DNA of 64,000 nt, taken from contig CAVWDI010000011.1 in the NCBI GenBank assembly GCA_963753725.1, forward strand, positions 71,073 through 135,072. The letters run 5' to 3'. Under the pieces are notes generated by a model. It made no database searches, had not been told where the DNA came from, and worked only from the letters and a program-made list of their open reading frames with translations. Each line of letters starts with the position of its first letter. Positions within the stretch are counted from its first letter, which is position 1. Source of the DNA: CAVWDI01 sp963753725. GTDB taxonomy: Bacteria > Chloroflexota > Anaerolineae > Anaerolineales > UBA4823. Below, one piece after another: positions 25,871-36,605 of the stretch. The position numbers and the translations under genes are program-made.

Positions 25871-26144
25871 AGTAAATACATTGGCGTCGGTAACGGCTCT
25901 TCCTCCATCAATTCCTCGCGATCTCACCACTTTCTGAAGCAACCAAATCCACAGTATTAGGCTCAAAGGCAGAACCCAGCGATCGAAGTTCTTCACAAGT
26001 TTTACTCCAACCCTCTCCTGTCCAGCATCCCCATCCATCCCTGCCAGAAGGCGAGGATTTGCTCAGTCCTAACCTTGGGAACCAATTACCAAATTCCTCC
26101 GTCTCTAATATAATTAACCATTAGATTCTTTGAAGGAGGCGGAG
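25871..26144. other. Intergenic between IS fragment and secreted protein gene
   Basis: No gene supported. A minus-strand ORF reads VKNFDRWVLPLSLILWIWLL but lacks a start signal and runs into IS sequence. Confidence 0.3.
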
Positions 26145-27629
26145 ATGTTCGGAAAGTTTATAAGCGCAGTTTTGATCGTACCGGTTTTATTTGCGGCAGC
26201 AGCACAGGTGTCACCTTCGGCAGGAAAGATTGGTTTGCTGCTTGATCCCGGCAGTACCACAGCTCAAGCCCAGGAAGACACGCCTCCCTGCAGTCCGCCG
26301 GCCAGACCGGCTGGACCCGGTGAGGGTGGTGGAGACAGCCTGGCCTATATCGAAGCTATCGAACGCACGGCAGACATGCCGTGGGACGACCAGGCTCGGC
26401 GCCTGGCGGACCAGTACGGCATGGATATCCTAAACGTGACCTGGGAGGACACCGGGCGCTTCTACAATTCTTCGGTGGGACCCAATATCTCGGACGTGAC
26501 CATCCAGGTGCAGCACATGGAACCTTATACCTGCGATTACGTACTGACCCTGATGCCGGTAATCCGCTATCCCAATTTCACTGACCTGACCGCCGACATC
26601 CCCATGGATAAGTTTTACCTGCTGGTAGGGAACGAAGAGGATGAGCAGCTGCATAGAGTCACGCTGGAGGAGTACCTGGGAAATTTCCGGGACTACCTTT
26701 CGGACCCCCGTTCGTGGAAAGGCTGGGGGGATTCCCTGCTGGCGGAGCGCGACACGCACGTGCTGGTCAGCGCCCAGGCCGCCTTCCTGCCGGTGCCGCA
26801 GGAAGGTACAGCCGAATTCAACCCGGTGATCTTCAACTACCAGTCCGAAGAAGACGATCCGGCGGTACTGACCATTGTGGCTACACGCGAGGGCACCAGC
26901 GCCACCGTGATCGACAACGTGCGGGATGCCTTCCCGGCGGGATACTCCTGGGGGCAGCGCCTGTTCTTCAACCAGGACGGCGAACGGGCCAGTTTCACGG
27001 GAGAGCGGCTGAGCGATTTTGAAGATCAGCTGGAGGATTCTTCGGGCGGTCCCTCAGATGGAACGCTCCGCGGCACCCGGGTTGATTTAAAAGACAAAGG
27101 GCTCAACATGGTGATGATCATCCAGGTGCCTTTGAAGCAAAAATCCCTCCGTATGCCGAGCATTGGGATTTCCGAGGATGCAGAAATGGCGCCGCTTGCG
27201 CCTATGGAAGCGGAATCGACCAGCGACGTGGAGCAGGCAGTGATCGGCCACGGCGAGGTGGAGGGACCGTACACCGAGATCGACGGGCTGAAAATCAGAC
27301 GCGATGAGCGCTTCCCCGTGCGGGTGACGGTGCAGTTCTACAAGGCCACCAGTAATGGGATCGTTTCGGAGCAGGACATGCAGGAGATCGCTGACGAGAT
27401 CGAGCGGGTGTATTCGGAAGCGGACTATGTCGGCAGCCTGGTCGTCGGCGGCGCATCAGACCGCCCGACGGAATACGAGGGCGACAAGACCGAGCCCGAA
27501 GGATGGTGGAATGCTTTCTGGTACCGCTTTGAGAGGAACACCGGGATGGATGAATTTGACGCCCGGGAGTTGTGGGAGCAGCTGGATATTTTTCCCGGAT
27601 TTGATGAGTGGTGGATTGAACGGGAGTAG
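26145..27629 (+). CDS. Secreted protein of unknown function
   Basis: About 494 residues with a signal peptide (AVLIVPVLFAAAAQVSPSAG), apparent cleavage near TTAQAQ|ED and a Pro/Gly-rich linker. The body contains DQARRLADQYGMDILNVTWE, DVTIQVQHMEPYTCDYVLTL and AVLTIVATREGTSATVIDNV. I do not recognise a domain. GC-rich codon use is unlike the AT-rich AbiE-like genes just upstream. Start: ATG 26145 with AGGAGG 6 bases upstream; a TTG at 26130 is an unlikely alternative. Monocistronic. It may be a surface protein with many acidic residues. Confidence 0.7.
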   Translation: MFGKFISAVLIVPVLFAAAAQVSPSAGKIGLLLDPGSTTAQAQEDTPPCSPPARPAGPGEGGGDSLAYIEAIERTADMPWDDQARRLADQYGMDILNVTWEDTGRFYNSSVGPNISDVTIQVQHMEPYTCDYVLTLMPVIRYPNFTDLTADIPMDKFYLLVGNEEDEQLHRVTLEEYLGNFRDYLSDPRSWKGWGDSLLAERDTHVLVSAQAAFLPVPQEGTAEFNPVIFNYQSEEDDPAVLTIVATREGTSATVIDNVRDAFPAGYSWGQRLFFNQDGERASFTGERLSDFEDQLEDSSGGPSDGTLRGTRVDLKDKGLNMVMIIQVPLKQKSLRMPSIGISEDAEMAPLAPMEAESTSDVEQAVIGHGEVEGPYTEIDGLKIRRDERFPVRVTVQFYKATSNGIVSEQDMQEIADEIERVYSEADYVGSLVVGGASDRPTEYEGDKTEPEGWWNAFWYRFERNTGMDEFDARELWEQLDIFPGFDEWWIERE

Positions 27630-27757
27630 ATAAGACGGATTATTTGCCCCAAATAATTTGGGCTTTTCCCGAATTGTGTCACTCTGACTATAGTCACCTT
27701 CAGGTGAGCGTCTCCACAATTCGTGCTGAGCTGTTCAGTCAGGAGAAAACTAAATAT

Positions 27758-27876
27758 GGTGTCATTGCGAACGCAGCGCATTTTAATCTCGACTTTTTAG
27801 AGAGCGGAGTGTGGCAATCTCCTCTCTAATCTGGAGATCGCTTCGTCGGACTTAGTCCTCCTCGCGAAGACACTAT
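27758..27876. repeat. GTCATTGCGA-type repeat with nested insertion
   Basis: GTGTCATTGCGAACGCAGCG ... GTGGCAATCTCC and GGAGATCGCTTCGTCGGAC ... CTCGCGAAGACAC are the two halves of the MITE-like repeat. The left half is interrupted by ATTTTAATCTCGACTTTTTA. Further repeat debris, including AGGAATTAAAATCCGC (27952-27967), follows to ~28000. No gene in 27630-28122. Confidence 0.6.
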
Positions 27877-28122
27877 CAAGTTTCTTAGTAGCGCCGCGCA
27901 GCGTGCCTTCGGCGAAGCGAAGAGTTCAGATTCTTCTGCTCCCTAAAAAACAGGAATTAAAATCCGCATCAGAATGACAATCCATATTACTCTATGTGAC
28001 TGACTACTAAATTCTTATCCTTCAAAATGAAACGCTGTCCGGATGTCTCAAATTTTCCTCAGATTGGTTTTTGCACACATAACGCAGCATTATCCACCGC
28101 AGGTAGATCCCGGGGTGAATCC

Positions 28123-29169
28123 GTGAAGAAGTTCGTAATTCCTATAATTGTATTTTTGCTAATTGCTGTTTCTTGTACCACACCCACCGCTCCTGCAGAT
28201 TCAAATACAGCTGAGAAAAGGGGCACTCCAGTACCGGCGCCGACAATTTCTTCCTTACCGTTGTATTCCATTTCAGGGAGGATATTTTTTGATTACAACG
28301 CAAACGGCGAAATGGAGGCAGAGGAACCGCCATTTGGGTTTATACCAATCAACTTGAATGAATATGCGTATGCAACTTTGTCCGATGAAGACGGGTACTT
28401 TCAAATTAAGGATGTTCCAGCTGGCACATATGATATCCGCATCGAATCTCCTGAAATGGTAGATCCGTCATACCAACTTCGATATATCACCTTTTCCAAC
28501 GAGAGGATTAAAAGCATCGAAAACCCTATTACTATCCAAATAGACAGCGATGTGAACAGGGATTTTGGACTAACCCAGGGATTTATAACCATGCCGGTCC
28601 CCTGCGAGATGATAAACGGAACAACTAAATTCATTGACCTTGACCACCGGCTGGGTTCTATCAGGGGGTGGGATGGAATAACTTCCGGCGCCAGCCTAGC
28701 GGACCAGCACCAGGGAATTGACTATCCTGGGGAAAGGTTTACCCCAATACTGGCGGCTGCGCCCGGAATTGTGATCCGTTCAGCGGAGGAAGGGGATGAA
28801 ACGAAATCGATCCTTATCATGCACGATTTGGGAGACGAAAAATTCGTTACGGGTTACCATCACAATGATTCAGTGACGGTGGTCCCGGGAGACAAGGTAA
28901 AACGCGGCCAGGAGATTGCCCTTATGGGTGATTCCGGGGTTGAAAGTGTTCATGTCCATTTCGAATTATGGCCCATGCCGGTAAATTCAGAAAACACCTA
29001 CGCCGCTTTCCGGGATTATATATTCAACCCGGACCTATGGACCTGGATACCGGATCCATCAGGCGGGGAAATTCCTTCAGGTTTAGATTTTTATCAAGAC
29101 CAAAAAAATAAAAACACACGAAGCTATTGGACAGCTCATAATAAACCAAAGTGTATTTCCGCCCAATAA
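28123..29169 (+). CDS. M23 (LytM) peptidase lipoprotein with SdrD-like domain
   Basis: About 348 residues. GTG start at 28123 before KKFVIPIIVFLLIAVSC, a lipoprotein signal peptide with Cys about residue 18. Residues ~45-130 form an SdrD B/Cna-B-like beta domain (ISGRIFFDYNANGEMEAEEP, DEDGYFQIKDVPAGTYDIRI). The C-terminal half is an M23 metallopeptidase: HQGIDYPG (zinc His and Asp), TPILAAAPGIVI, KRGQEIALMGDSG and HVHFELWP (zinc His). It probably cleaves or binds peptidoglycan or another matrix at the outer face of the membrane. Upstream codons in the same frame reach 28027 but lack signal-peptide sense. Confidence 0.8.
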   Translation: MKKFVIPIIVFLLIAVSCTTPTAPADSNTAEKRGTPVPAPTISSLPLYSISGRIFFDYNANGEMEAEEPPFGFIPINLNEYAYATLSDEDGYFQIKDVPAGTYDIRIESPEMVDPSYQLRYITFSNERIKSIENPITIQIDSDVNRDFGLTQGFITMPVPCEMINGTTKFIDLDHRLGSIRGWDGITSGASLADQHQGIDYPGERFTPILAAAPGIVIRSAEEGDETKSILIMHDLGDEKFVTGYHHNDSVTVVPGDKVKRGQEIALMGDSGVESVHVHFELWPMPVNSENTYAAFRDYIFNPDLWTWIPDPSGGEIPSGLDFYQDQKNKNTRSYWTAHNKPKCISAQ

Positions 29170-29279
29170 ATTAATTCATTGAAAACAAGCGGGCTGGTTT
29201 GCTGGACAAGTTTATCGAATCAGGGCTGTCTCATTATTGAATAAGTCCCTATTTCATGATTTTTGGGGAAAAACAGAAG

Positions 29280-29545
29280 CCTGCAACTCCTCAATGGGCA
29301 TGCTCCCTTAATCCCAAGACTGGGACGCTGGGCGGAAAGCAGGGATTGAAATCCGAATCACGGGGAGACTACCACGCCGCAATCCCGCATAAAGCTCCCT
29401 AAAGGGAGGCTGCCCTGATACCCTGACCCTAAAGGATGCTATGCGGCGGGTACGCTTCGCGGAAGGATGCTCCACTCTCGCAAAGAACGCGAGATTAAAA
29501 TACGTTCCGCGACGCGAGCGGGACCCTACGTGGGGGCAATGCACG
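29280..29545. repeat. Dense cluster of nested palindromic elements
   Basis: Several units in 250 bp: GGGCATGCTCCCTTAATCCC (29295-29314 region), GACTGGGACGCTGGGCGG, GCAGGGATTGAAATCCG (29340-29356), CTCCCTAAAGGGAGGCTGCC (29396-29415), CCCTAAAGGATGCTATGCGG, TACGCTTCGCGGAAGGATGC and CTCGCAAAGAACGCGAG. No gene lies in 29170-29916. Confidence 0.7.
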
Positions 29546-29916
29546 ATATATATATCCAAATTCCACTTTAGCAAAAAAGACGTTTTTTGTCTGCCTGTGA
29601 ATTAGATAAGACCCTAATCCCCCTTCGCATGGGTCGGCCTAATAAAGTCCATAAGATTCATGTTAGCAGCCTTTCTTCCCTTATTTACTAAGACGCCGGG
29701 TTGTAAAGGAAATTTCATTTTTGGCAAAACTGGTAGCAATTTATGTAACAAAATTTGCTTGCCTAGCAATAACATCAAGATCTACAGTATAAGCTACGAA
29801 ACAGAATCATCAACAAACCTGATTCGATTGGCCTGCTACCGGGTGAAGCAACCTGAATTTCCGTGATATTAGAAATTTCCCTGTTTTACCGCGAGCTCTG
29901 TGGTAAATTATCCTGC

Positions 29917-30459
29917 TTACGGGATCACCTTCAAGAAAGCCAGCAGGTCTGCCAGGTCGGCATCGCTAATTCGCCAGCGCGGCATTTCACTGCCGAGTGA
30001 ATCCCCATTTGGATGCTTGCCTTCTATAACAGCCATGCGGAAAGTTTCCAGATCATACTTTCCATGACCATCTCCCTCTTCGCCTTCTTCTGATCCATGC
30101 TCACCCTCTTCACTGCTCAGGGCGATATAGCGAATATCCGGCGCGTCCATCGTCTGCATATGCATTACATGAACTCCCCCACGAGCTTCTGGTCCATGAC
30201 AGGATGCACAGGTCAGGAGGCTGCCCGTCATCATTCCCCCAAACCTCGGACCTCCCGAAGAGGATATGCGTTCACCAGAATTGTTGGCGGCTGTGAAATA
30301 AATGCGCTCCCCATTCGCCACGCTCTCTTCGCTTCCGGGCTGATAATCGTATTCGGAAGGTCCGTTCCCTTCCTGTAGTATCACACCGCAGGCCGTCAGG
30401 AAAAGACCAATTGCTAACAGTAGCAGATAATGTTTATTTTTGATCAGCACCTTTTTCAT
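29917..30459 (-). CDS. c-type cytochrome lipoprotein
   Basis: About 180 residues: lipoprotein signal (YLLLLAIGLFLTAC, Cys ~22), then a mono-haem domain with CASCHG and, as candidate distal ligand, a methionine in SEMPRWRISDADLADLLAFL. A Glu/Gly/His-rich insert (EEGEHGSEEGEEGDGHG) lies between them. It would carry electrons at the outer face of the membrane. Start: ATG 30459 with GGAGG 8 bases upstream. It follows the copper ATPase gene on the same strand, about 120 bp downstream of it, so the two may be co-transcribed. Confidence 0.8.
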   Translation of the reverse strand: MKKVLIKNKHYLLLLAIGLFLTACGVILQEGNGPSEYDYQPGSEESVANGERIYFTAANNSGERISSSGGPRFGGMMTGSLLTCASCHGPEARGGVHVMHMQTMDAPDIRYIALSSEEGEHGSEEGEEGDGHGKYDLETFRMAVIEGKHPNGDSLGSEMPRWRISDADLADLLAFLKVIP

Positions 30460-30584
30460 ATCGTTCCTCCGATTAATTCGTAACATGCGACTTCCTTCCA
30501 TATCTAAGGATTAATTTCGACTGTAGATTCAACTCATAAGCGCAACACTGAAGGTCAAGAAGAGAGTGCCTCAACTCTACTGGT

Positions 30585-32871
30585 TTAAGTCTGTGGTTTT
30601 AATTTGTAACCGCGGAGCAATTGTGCATTGATGGCCACAATTACGGTGCTGAGTGACATAAACAGGGCACCCATTGCAGGCGATAATAAAAAGCCAATTG
30701 GAGCCAGGATGCCGGCAGCCAATGGAATGGCAATCACGTTATAACCAGTAGCCCAGATCAGGTTCTGCTTCATTTTACGATAACTTGCACGGCTTAACCT
30801 GATGATGGTGACAATATCAGTAGGATCGCTTCTTACCAGGATGATACCGGCAGATCGATCGCCACGTCCGTGCCACTACCGATGGCAATACCGATGTCGG
30901 CGCGGGTTAGAGCCGGTGCATCATTCACACCATCGCCCACCATGGCAACCAGTTTTCCCTCTTCCTGCAACTGGGTAACCTTCTGGTCTTTATGTTCCGG
31001 TAGTACTTCAGCGAAGTAAGTGTTGATATCCAATTCTTCAGCAACAACTTTGGCAACAGCTCGACTGTCACCTGTGAGCATGGCAATCTCAACGCCCATC
31101 TCGTGCAAATCCTTAATCGCCTGTCTGCTCTCAGGGCGGATTACATCTGCCAGAGCAAATACAGTTACCAGTTGATCATCCTGAATCAAGTACACAACGC
31201 TTTGACCTTTCTCGTTCGATTGAGCTGTAAAGTCAGAAATGCTTGCAGGAATTTCCAGGTTCAGCATTTCCAGCAATCGCGGCCCTCCCATATAGACCTT
31301 ATGCCCATCTGACACAGCTTGCACCCCCCGCCCCTTGATTGCTTCGAATTCTGATACTGCTGGTAACTCAAGCCCCTCTTCTTCAGCAGAATCGCGAATG
31401 CCCTGAGCGATCATATGCTCAAAATCACCTTCGATGGCGGCTGCCAGGGCTAATGCCTTTGCATCTTCCCAACTGTTAATAGTTTGGATGCCTACCACAC
31501 CAAACTCACCTTTTGTCAGCGTGCCGGTTTTATCAAAAATAACCACATCGATATCACGCGCTTTTTCCATGGCGATTCGATCACGAACGAGAATACCGTT
31601 CTTGGCTCCCATCGAGGTAGTAATCGAAACAACCAGAGGAATAGCCAAGCCTAGAGCGTGCGGGCAGGCGATAACCAGAACGGTTGCTACCCTGGCGATT
31701 ACTTCTAGTCAAAACCGATGGCTGCCGTCCAGACAATAGCGGTCAGGCTTGCGGCGCCAACTGCGATATAGAATAACCAACCTGCAGCTTTATCTGCCAG
31801 CAGTTGGGTGCGGGATTTGCTCATCTGGGCTTGCTCGACGAGGCGCATAATGCCTGCTAACGCGGTGTCATCACCGGTAGCCGTGACTCGAATGCGCAGA
31901 CTTCCAGAACCATTGATTGTCCCCGCGATCACTTTTGCCTCGGCAACCTTCTTCACAGGTACAGATTCCCCTGTGATCATGGATTCGTTTACATCCAATT
32001 CGCCTTCCACGATGATCCCATCAGCCGGGATACTGGCACCAGGACGAATTAAGACCAGATCATTACCTTTCAGCTCTGAGGCTGGGATTTCTTGTGTAGA
32101 TCCATCCTCTTGAATTCTCTCAGCCGTGTCCGGCATGAGCTTGGCAAGTTCATTCAAGGCCCCGGACGCCTGGCGGATACTTCGCATTTCAAGCCAGTGT
32201 CCCAGGAGCATAATGTCGATCAGTGTGACCAATTCCCAAAAGAATGATGCTTCTGTTGGCAAAAACATTGCCCCAAGGCTGTAGATGAAGGCAACACTAA
32301 TCGCTAGGGAGATGAGGGTCATCATACCCGGTTTTCGGGTCTTAACCTCGGGAACAGCCATCTTCAAAAACGGCGAACCACCGTAAAAGAAGATAAAAAT
32401 AGAGAGCACCGGTACGATCAACTGACTCCCGGGAAATGCTGGCATGGTAAATCCGAACCAAGATTGCACCATGGGACTGTAAAGCAGCACGGGAATTGAC
32501 AAAACCAGACTCACCCAGAAACGCTTCCGGAACATATCCTCATGACCAGTATGATCGACATGGGCAGCATGGTCTTCTTGTGCTCCTGATGCTGAGTGTC
32601 CATTATGTTCACCATGTGCGGCTGTGGCGGTGTGTATTTTGTGCTCGCCATGCTCAGCTTCCATCAGAGGTCCTTCGTGGTCCATTTGTGCCCCATGTGA
32701 GCCTGATTCTGTGTGCTCACTATGCTCATCAGGACCGCCACCCATCATGTGTTTTTCATGGGCAGCGTGATCATTATGATCCATTTGCGCGTCGGCGGAT
32801 TCAGGACCATTGTCAGCAGTGTGATCCATGTGACCACCGTGCATATTATTATCTTTTGCCTTTTCATCCAT
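30585..32871 (-). pseudogene. CopB-type copper P-type ATPase, two frameshifts
   Basis: Three frames make one ~740-residue ATPase: 32871-31705, ~31700-30833 and ~30840-30585. The N-terminus is rich in His/Met (HGGHMDH, DHNDHAAHEKHMMGGG), a metal-binding region typical of CopB. Then come membrane helices, the actuator TGESVP, the ion-path motif CPHALG (CPH rather than CPC), the phosphorylation site DKTGT and the hinge GDGVNDAPAL. The first break falls in IGFD|VIARVATVLVIACPH and the second at DVAI|SAGIILVRSDPTD; each is a one-base shift. As written no full pump can be made. Start: ATG 32871 with GGAG upstream. Copper export is inferred from family. Confidence 0.8.
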
Positions 32872-33094
32872 TACATGCACTCCTTTTACCTTCCTATTAA
32901 TCGAGGGGTGTGCATAATGCTCATGAGAACACCGTCAAAATATGAGCGATTTGCCTGAGTGGCAGGCCCCACATGTTATTGACGATCATCGCAATTTGCA
33001 CGGCCAAGACCCCAAGACTGAGAAAAGTGCGCACATTAGCCAATCCCTGCAGCGGTAATTGTTTCTGATTTTGCGTAGTTCCTAGCACTTTACT

Positions 33095-34822
33095 ACCGGG
33101 ATTCCACGCCGCAATAATTTTGTCTTCATTTTTGCCCAAAACAGGCGATAATTTTGGTGAGATTTCCTTAATTTTAGCATTGCTTTCACTATTATGCATT
33201 ATTTTTTGGCGATCGATTTCACAAATCCGAATATTCGATATGGTTTTTCCTGCTCGATTTAAAAAGTAATAACATGCAGGAACATGTGAAGAGGGTGTTT
33301 TTCTAAGATAGACTTTTTTCATAAATCTCCTGAAATGGATATTTTTCCGAGAGCTTCATCACCACCCTTCTTGCCGTCCTGATGATCTTCCCGGCTAGAA
33401 AAATGTACTTCAAGCGGAATGTCTTGATTTACTGCCGGTATTCCGTTGTCATCAAGAAGTCAATCTTGAACAGTAAGAAGAGATTGTAAGCCAGCATTAT
33501 CAACTGGAAGATCGCTTCATTTGACCAAAATGATTTGAGTAACAGACGGCCAACCGCCATGTCATACTTGGCTTCCTTGATGTAATTCTCACAGTTGCCG
33601 CGTTTCTGATAAAAATCGACCACTTCCTCTGAAGGCAGCTCCGTGTTGGTGACATAGAAAAAGTATTGATATTCTTCACCTTCCAGGAAGGATAAATGTG
33701 CGCGATCTTTTTCCTCTTTCAATATCCGCGAAACGATAAATCTTCTGTCTTTTTTCCAGGTGTTCAGGGTGGTGACAAGCTCGGCGGTTTCCTTACCTTC
33801 TTCACCTGGAATAAAGACAATGGATGAATCGGTGGCCTGCACAACAAGTGTCGGATACCCTTTTCCCTTGATCACATACCTGCAACCCAGCGATTCGATT
33901 GTTTCCAGAATATCATCATCAAAATAACCGCTGTCCATGCGAAATGTAATTTCCAACCCATCTTCTTTGAGATGGGCAATGATCTCCTTGATCATTCCTG
34001 CTGCACCATTTGCCGTGTAGGTGTCCCCACTTCTTACATATCCAGTCAGGTAAGCCTTGATTTCATCACAGAAAGCAAACTGGAGGTTGTAACAGGGATT
34101 GCCTGGCTTTTTGGGATTGTATCCTTTGGCTGTTCCTTCCAGGTGGCCCTCCACATTGACAACACTGCTGTCAATATCAATGGTGATGGATTTGAGCTTG
34201 CTCCTCGTCAGAAGCTTTCTGAAGACTTTGAAATTGATTTCTCGCAGCATTTGGGTTGTTTTAAAGTTGAAGTGGCCCAGGAATCGGGATACCGTTTCCG
34301 GTTCTTTGACCGAAATGGTAAACTGGTTGATCAGGGGATCACTCTGCAGCAGTTTCAGCCGTTCCAATTTGTCAATGCCGATCAAGTTGCCGCAGAGCAT
34401 GGTTTTAATGTGGTTCATTTTGATCTTGTTGGTCAATTCGTTCTCAAAAACCAGGTCATGATCGATCAAGTCAAAGACCTCATTTTTTCTGGCATGTTCA
34501 AGTAATAGTAATAAACCGGCATTCGAGGTGAGATTCATGGCTGAAAATTCAATCTTATTGATCACATCCACATCCTTTGGCGCACTATTTTCTTTGACTC
34601 AAATTTTTAACATGCGATCATTCAGCAGCATTTCTTTCACCCAATGGGTGAAAATTAGAGCTTGAATACATTCCTTTGTTCTTCTTCTGATGAGATATAA
34701 AATGGCGTTTTTGACTCACAAAATGATGGAAAATTGGCTTAAATAGCTTCGTTTTTCCCAATAATGACAGTTTTTCCCTTCGTGGGCTTTTCCTTTACTG
34801 ACTCGGTGACGTAGAATCCGGG
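33095..34822 (-). mobile_element. IS1380-family insertion sequence
   Basis: Ends are marked by CCGGGATTCCACG (33095-33107) and, inverted, CGTAGAATCCGGG (34810-34822), matching apart from one or two bases. About 1.73 kb, the normal size for IS1380 elements. No clear target duplication is visible. It carries the transposase gene below. It shares long near-identical stretches with the truncated copy at 25014-25870. Confidence 0.75.
33303..34571 (-). pseudogene. IS1380 transposase with in-frame stop
   Basis: About 422 codons. DDE residues are visible in SITIDIDSS, FRMDSGYF and KRGNCENYIKEAKYD. The frame is open from a GTG at 34571 to a TAA at 33429-33431 (after TEYRQ), then continues in the same frame as IKTFRLKYIFLAGKIIRTAR to a natural TAG at 33303-33305. 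Only the last ~42 residues lie beyond the stop, after all catalytic residues, so some activity is conceivable. One C-to-T change in a CAA codon would explain the stop. Confidence 0.75.
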
Positions 34823-35161
34823 ATATATAAACCTTTGTGTCTTTGTGCTCGCGAAGCATCTCCGTTAAGAGGTTTAGTGGTTCAGATTGACTTCAACCTC
34901 CAGAGTGTCGCCGTCGGTACTGTAATGGTCTATTTTCGCCGACTTTCCATCGCCGGCTTCACCACCGGGACCGATCCCGGCGGTGTCCTCTCGCAATCCG
35001 GATTACTTACCCCGTTGTTCTTTTCTTGAAAGTGTTTTTTTCAGGCGGTTCATTAATTCAAAAGGTTGGTTTTTTGTAGAACAGGCCAGAATTGGGAGAT
35101 ACCATCAAGAAATTTACTCATTAACCTTTTGGGCAGGTTCTGCTATCATATCCGCCTGACC
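34823..35161. repeat. Intergenic with an element inserted in a known phrase
   Basis: CTTTGTGTCTTTGTG and TTTAGTGGTTCA are separated at 34848-34872 by a palindromic-unit copy (CTCGCGAAGCATCTCC then GTTAAGAGG). The same host phrase is interrupted at 36817-36840. The rest is upstream sequence of the CDF gene; no other gene seen. Confidence 0.6.
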
Positions 35162-36091
35162 ATGTCATCTTATACAACAAACCGCTCATCCCTTACACGC
35201 TTTGCCTGGGTTTCAATCGCAGCAGCCTTGCTCAGCATTTCACTGAAGGCTGCTGCATATATGCTGACAGGCTCGGTCGGCCTGCTTTCTGACGCCTTGG
35301 AGTCCATGGTCAACCTTGTTGGCGCGCTAATGGCATTAGCGATGTTGACCGTCGCCGCCCGCCCGGCAGATGAGGACCATGCTTACGGGCATACAAAGGC
35401 CGAGTACTTTTCAAGCGGCGTCGAAGGGACGTTGATTCTGCTGGCCGCCGTAAGTATCGCTGTGACAGCAGTCCCACGTTTGATTAACCCTCAACCGATT
35501 GAGCAGGTTGGGTTGGGATTGGCGGTTTCGGTGGCAGCCTCGCTGGTAAACCTGCTTGCCGCGCAGGTTTTAATACGGGCGAGCAAACAGTACAACTCGA
35601 TCACGCTTGAAGCCAATGCCCATCACTTGATGACTGACGTGTGGACATCGGCGGGTGTCTTGGCCGGGGTTGGCATTGTAGCGTTGACTGGTTGGGAGCG
35701 GCTTGACCCCATTGTGGCCTGCCTGGTGGCGGCGAATATTGTTTGGTCCGGGGTCGGCATCGTGCGCAAGTCCGTGTCGGGTTTGATGGATACGGCTTTG
35801 CCGATTGAGGACCAAAAAAAGCTGCGAGAAGTTTTAGAACCGTATATCCAGAACGGAGTCGAGTACCACGCGCTGCGTTCGCGCCAATCGGCATCGAGAA
35901 AGTTTGTCTCCCTGCATGTGCTGGTTCCCGGTCTGTGGACGGTCCAGCGCGGCCACCAGCTGTTAGAAAACATTGAAGCTGACATCCGGCGTGCACTGCC
36001 GGGTGTTACAGTGTTCACGCATTTAGAGTCACTTGATGACCCCGTTTCGTGGGAGGATACCAGTTTGGACCGTACAGAAACTCCGTCTTAA
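35162..36091 (+). CDS. Cation diffusion facilitator (CDF) transporter
   Basis: 309 residues; six helices with the CDF metal sites SVGLLSDALESMVN (Asp in helix 2), DEDHAYGHTKAEYFSSGVEG and HHLMTDVWTS (HxxxD in helix 5), followed by a cytoplasmic C-terminal domain (RSRQSASRKFVSLHVLVPGL, VTVFTHLESLDDP). It would exchange Zn2+, Fe2+ or Mn2+ for protons. The DxxxE/HxxxD pattern does not fix the metal. Start: ATG 35162, which gives the usual short N-terminus, although no clear Shine-Dalgarno is present. Neighbouring broken copper pump suggests a metal-handling locus, but the IS lies between. Confidence 0.85.
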   Translation: MSSYTTNRSSLTRFAWVSIAAALLSISLKAAAYMLTGSVGLLSDALESMVNLVGALMALAMLTVAARPADEDHAYGHTKAEYFSSGVEGTLILLAAVSIAVTAVPRLINPQPIEQVGLGLAVSVAASLVNLLAAQVLIRASKQYNSITLEANAHHLMTDVWTSAGVLAGVGIVALTGWERLDPIVACLVAANIVWSGVGIVRKSVSGLMDTALPIEDQKKLREVLEPYIQNGVEYHALRSRQSASRKFVSLHVLVPGLWTVQRGHQLLENIEADIRRALPGVTVFTHLESLDDPVSWEDTSLDRTETPS

Positions 36092-36349
36092 AATAGAAAA
36101 AAATCACCCCTTTGTAGCTAGGCCCGGTTACCAGACGCACGGCATGTAAAGCCGACTTTCACAAACAGAGGAATGATTACTTTCATTTGTATTTTAGCAA
36201 TATTCAACACAAAATTCAAATATTTTCACTAATTCTTTTTATTTAGCATCAGGTAAAACGGATGAAGAAGAACTTGAAATATCTTTGATTCAACTATGAA
36301 GTGCAGTAGCTTGTTCTAAGAATGCATCACCTGCTGTCAATCCCAACGT

Positions 36350-36425
36350 GCTACCTAAAGGTATGCTTCCCTAAAGGACGCTCCCTAAAAATCAGGGATT
36401 AAAATCCGGCGCGAAACGCACCAAA
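36350..36425. repeat. ~70-bp direct repeat, unit 1
   Basis: GTGCTACCTAAAGGTATGCT, TCCCTAAAGGACGCTCCCTA and ATCAGGGATTAAAATCCGG in series. The same series recurs at 36606-36680. It is itself built from two palindromic-unit copies plus the GGGATTAAAATCC motif. Confidence 0.75.
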
Positions 36426-36427
36426 AC

Positions 36428-36497
36428 CAGGTGCAATGTGCACGACATACCTCCACCGTGCATTGCACGTTCTTTCGTGCGTTGCACGTGCATATAC
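36428..36497. repeat. Cluster of GTGCA palindromes
   Basis: Within 70 bp are GTGCAATGTGCAC, CGTGCATTGCACG, CGTGCGTTGCACG and GCACGTGCA. These can pair with each other or bind a protein. No gene in 36092-36869. Confidence 0.55.
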
Positions 36498-36605
36498 TGA
36501 ATTCTATCTGCTTCTAGGGTTCAGCCGCCGCCTCAGCGCTATCACTCTCAACTGCCTGATCGAGAGGGTTAAGGAGATAGGGTGGTGGCAGTTTTATAGA
36601 AAACA

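Noticed and set aside
32921..33322. 133-codon minus-strand ORF
   Set aside because: It spans the left end of the IS1380 element and joins unrelated sequences; no start signal.
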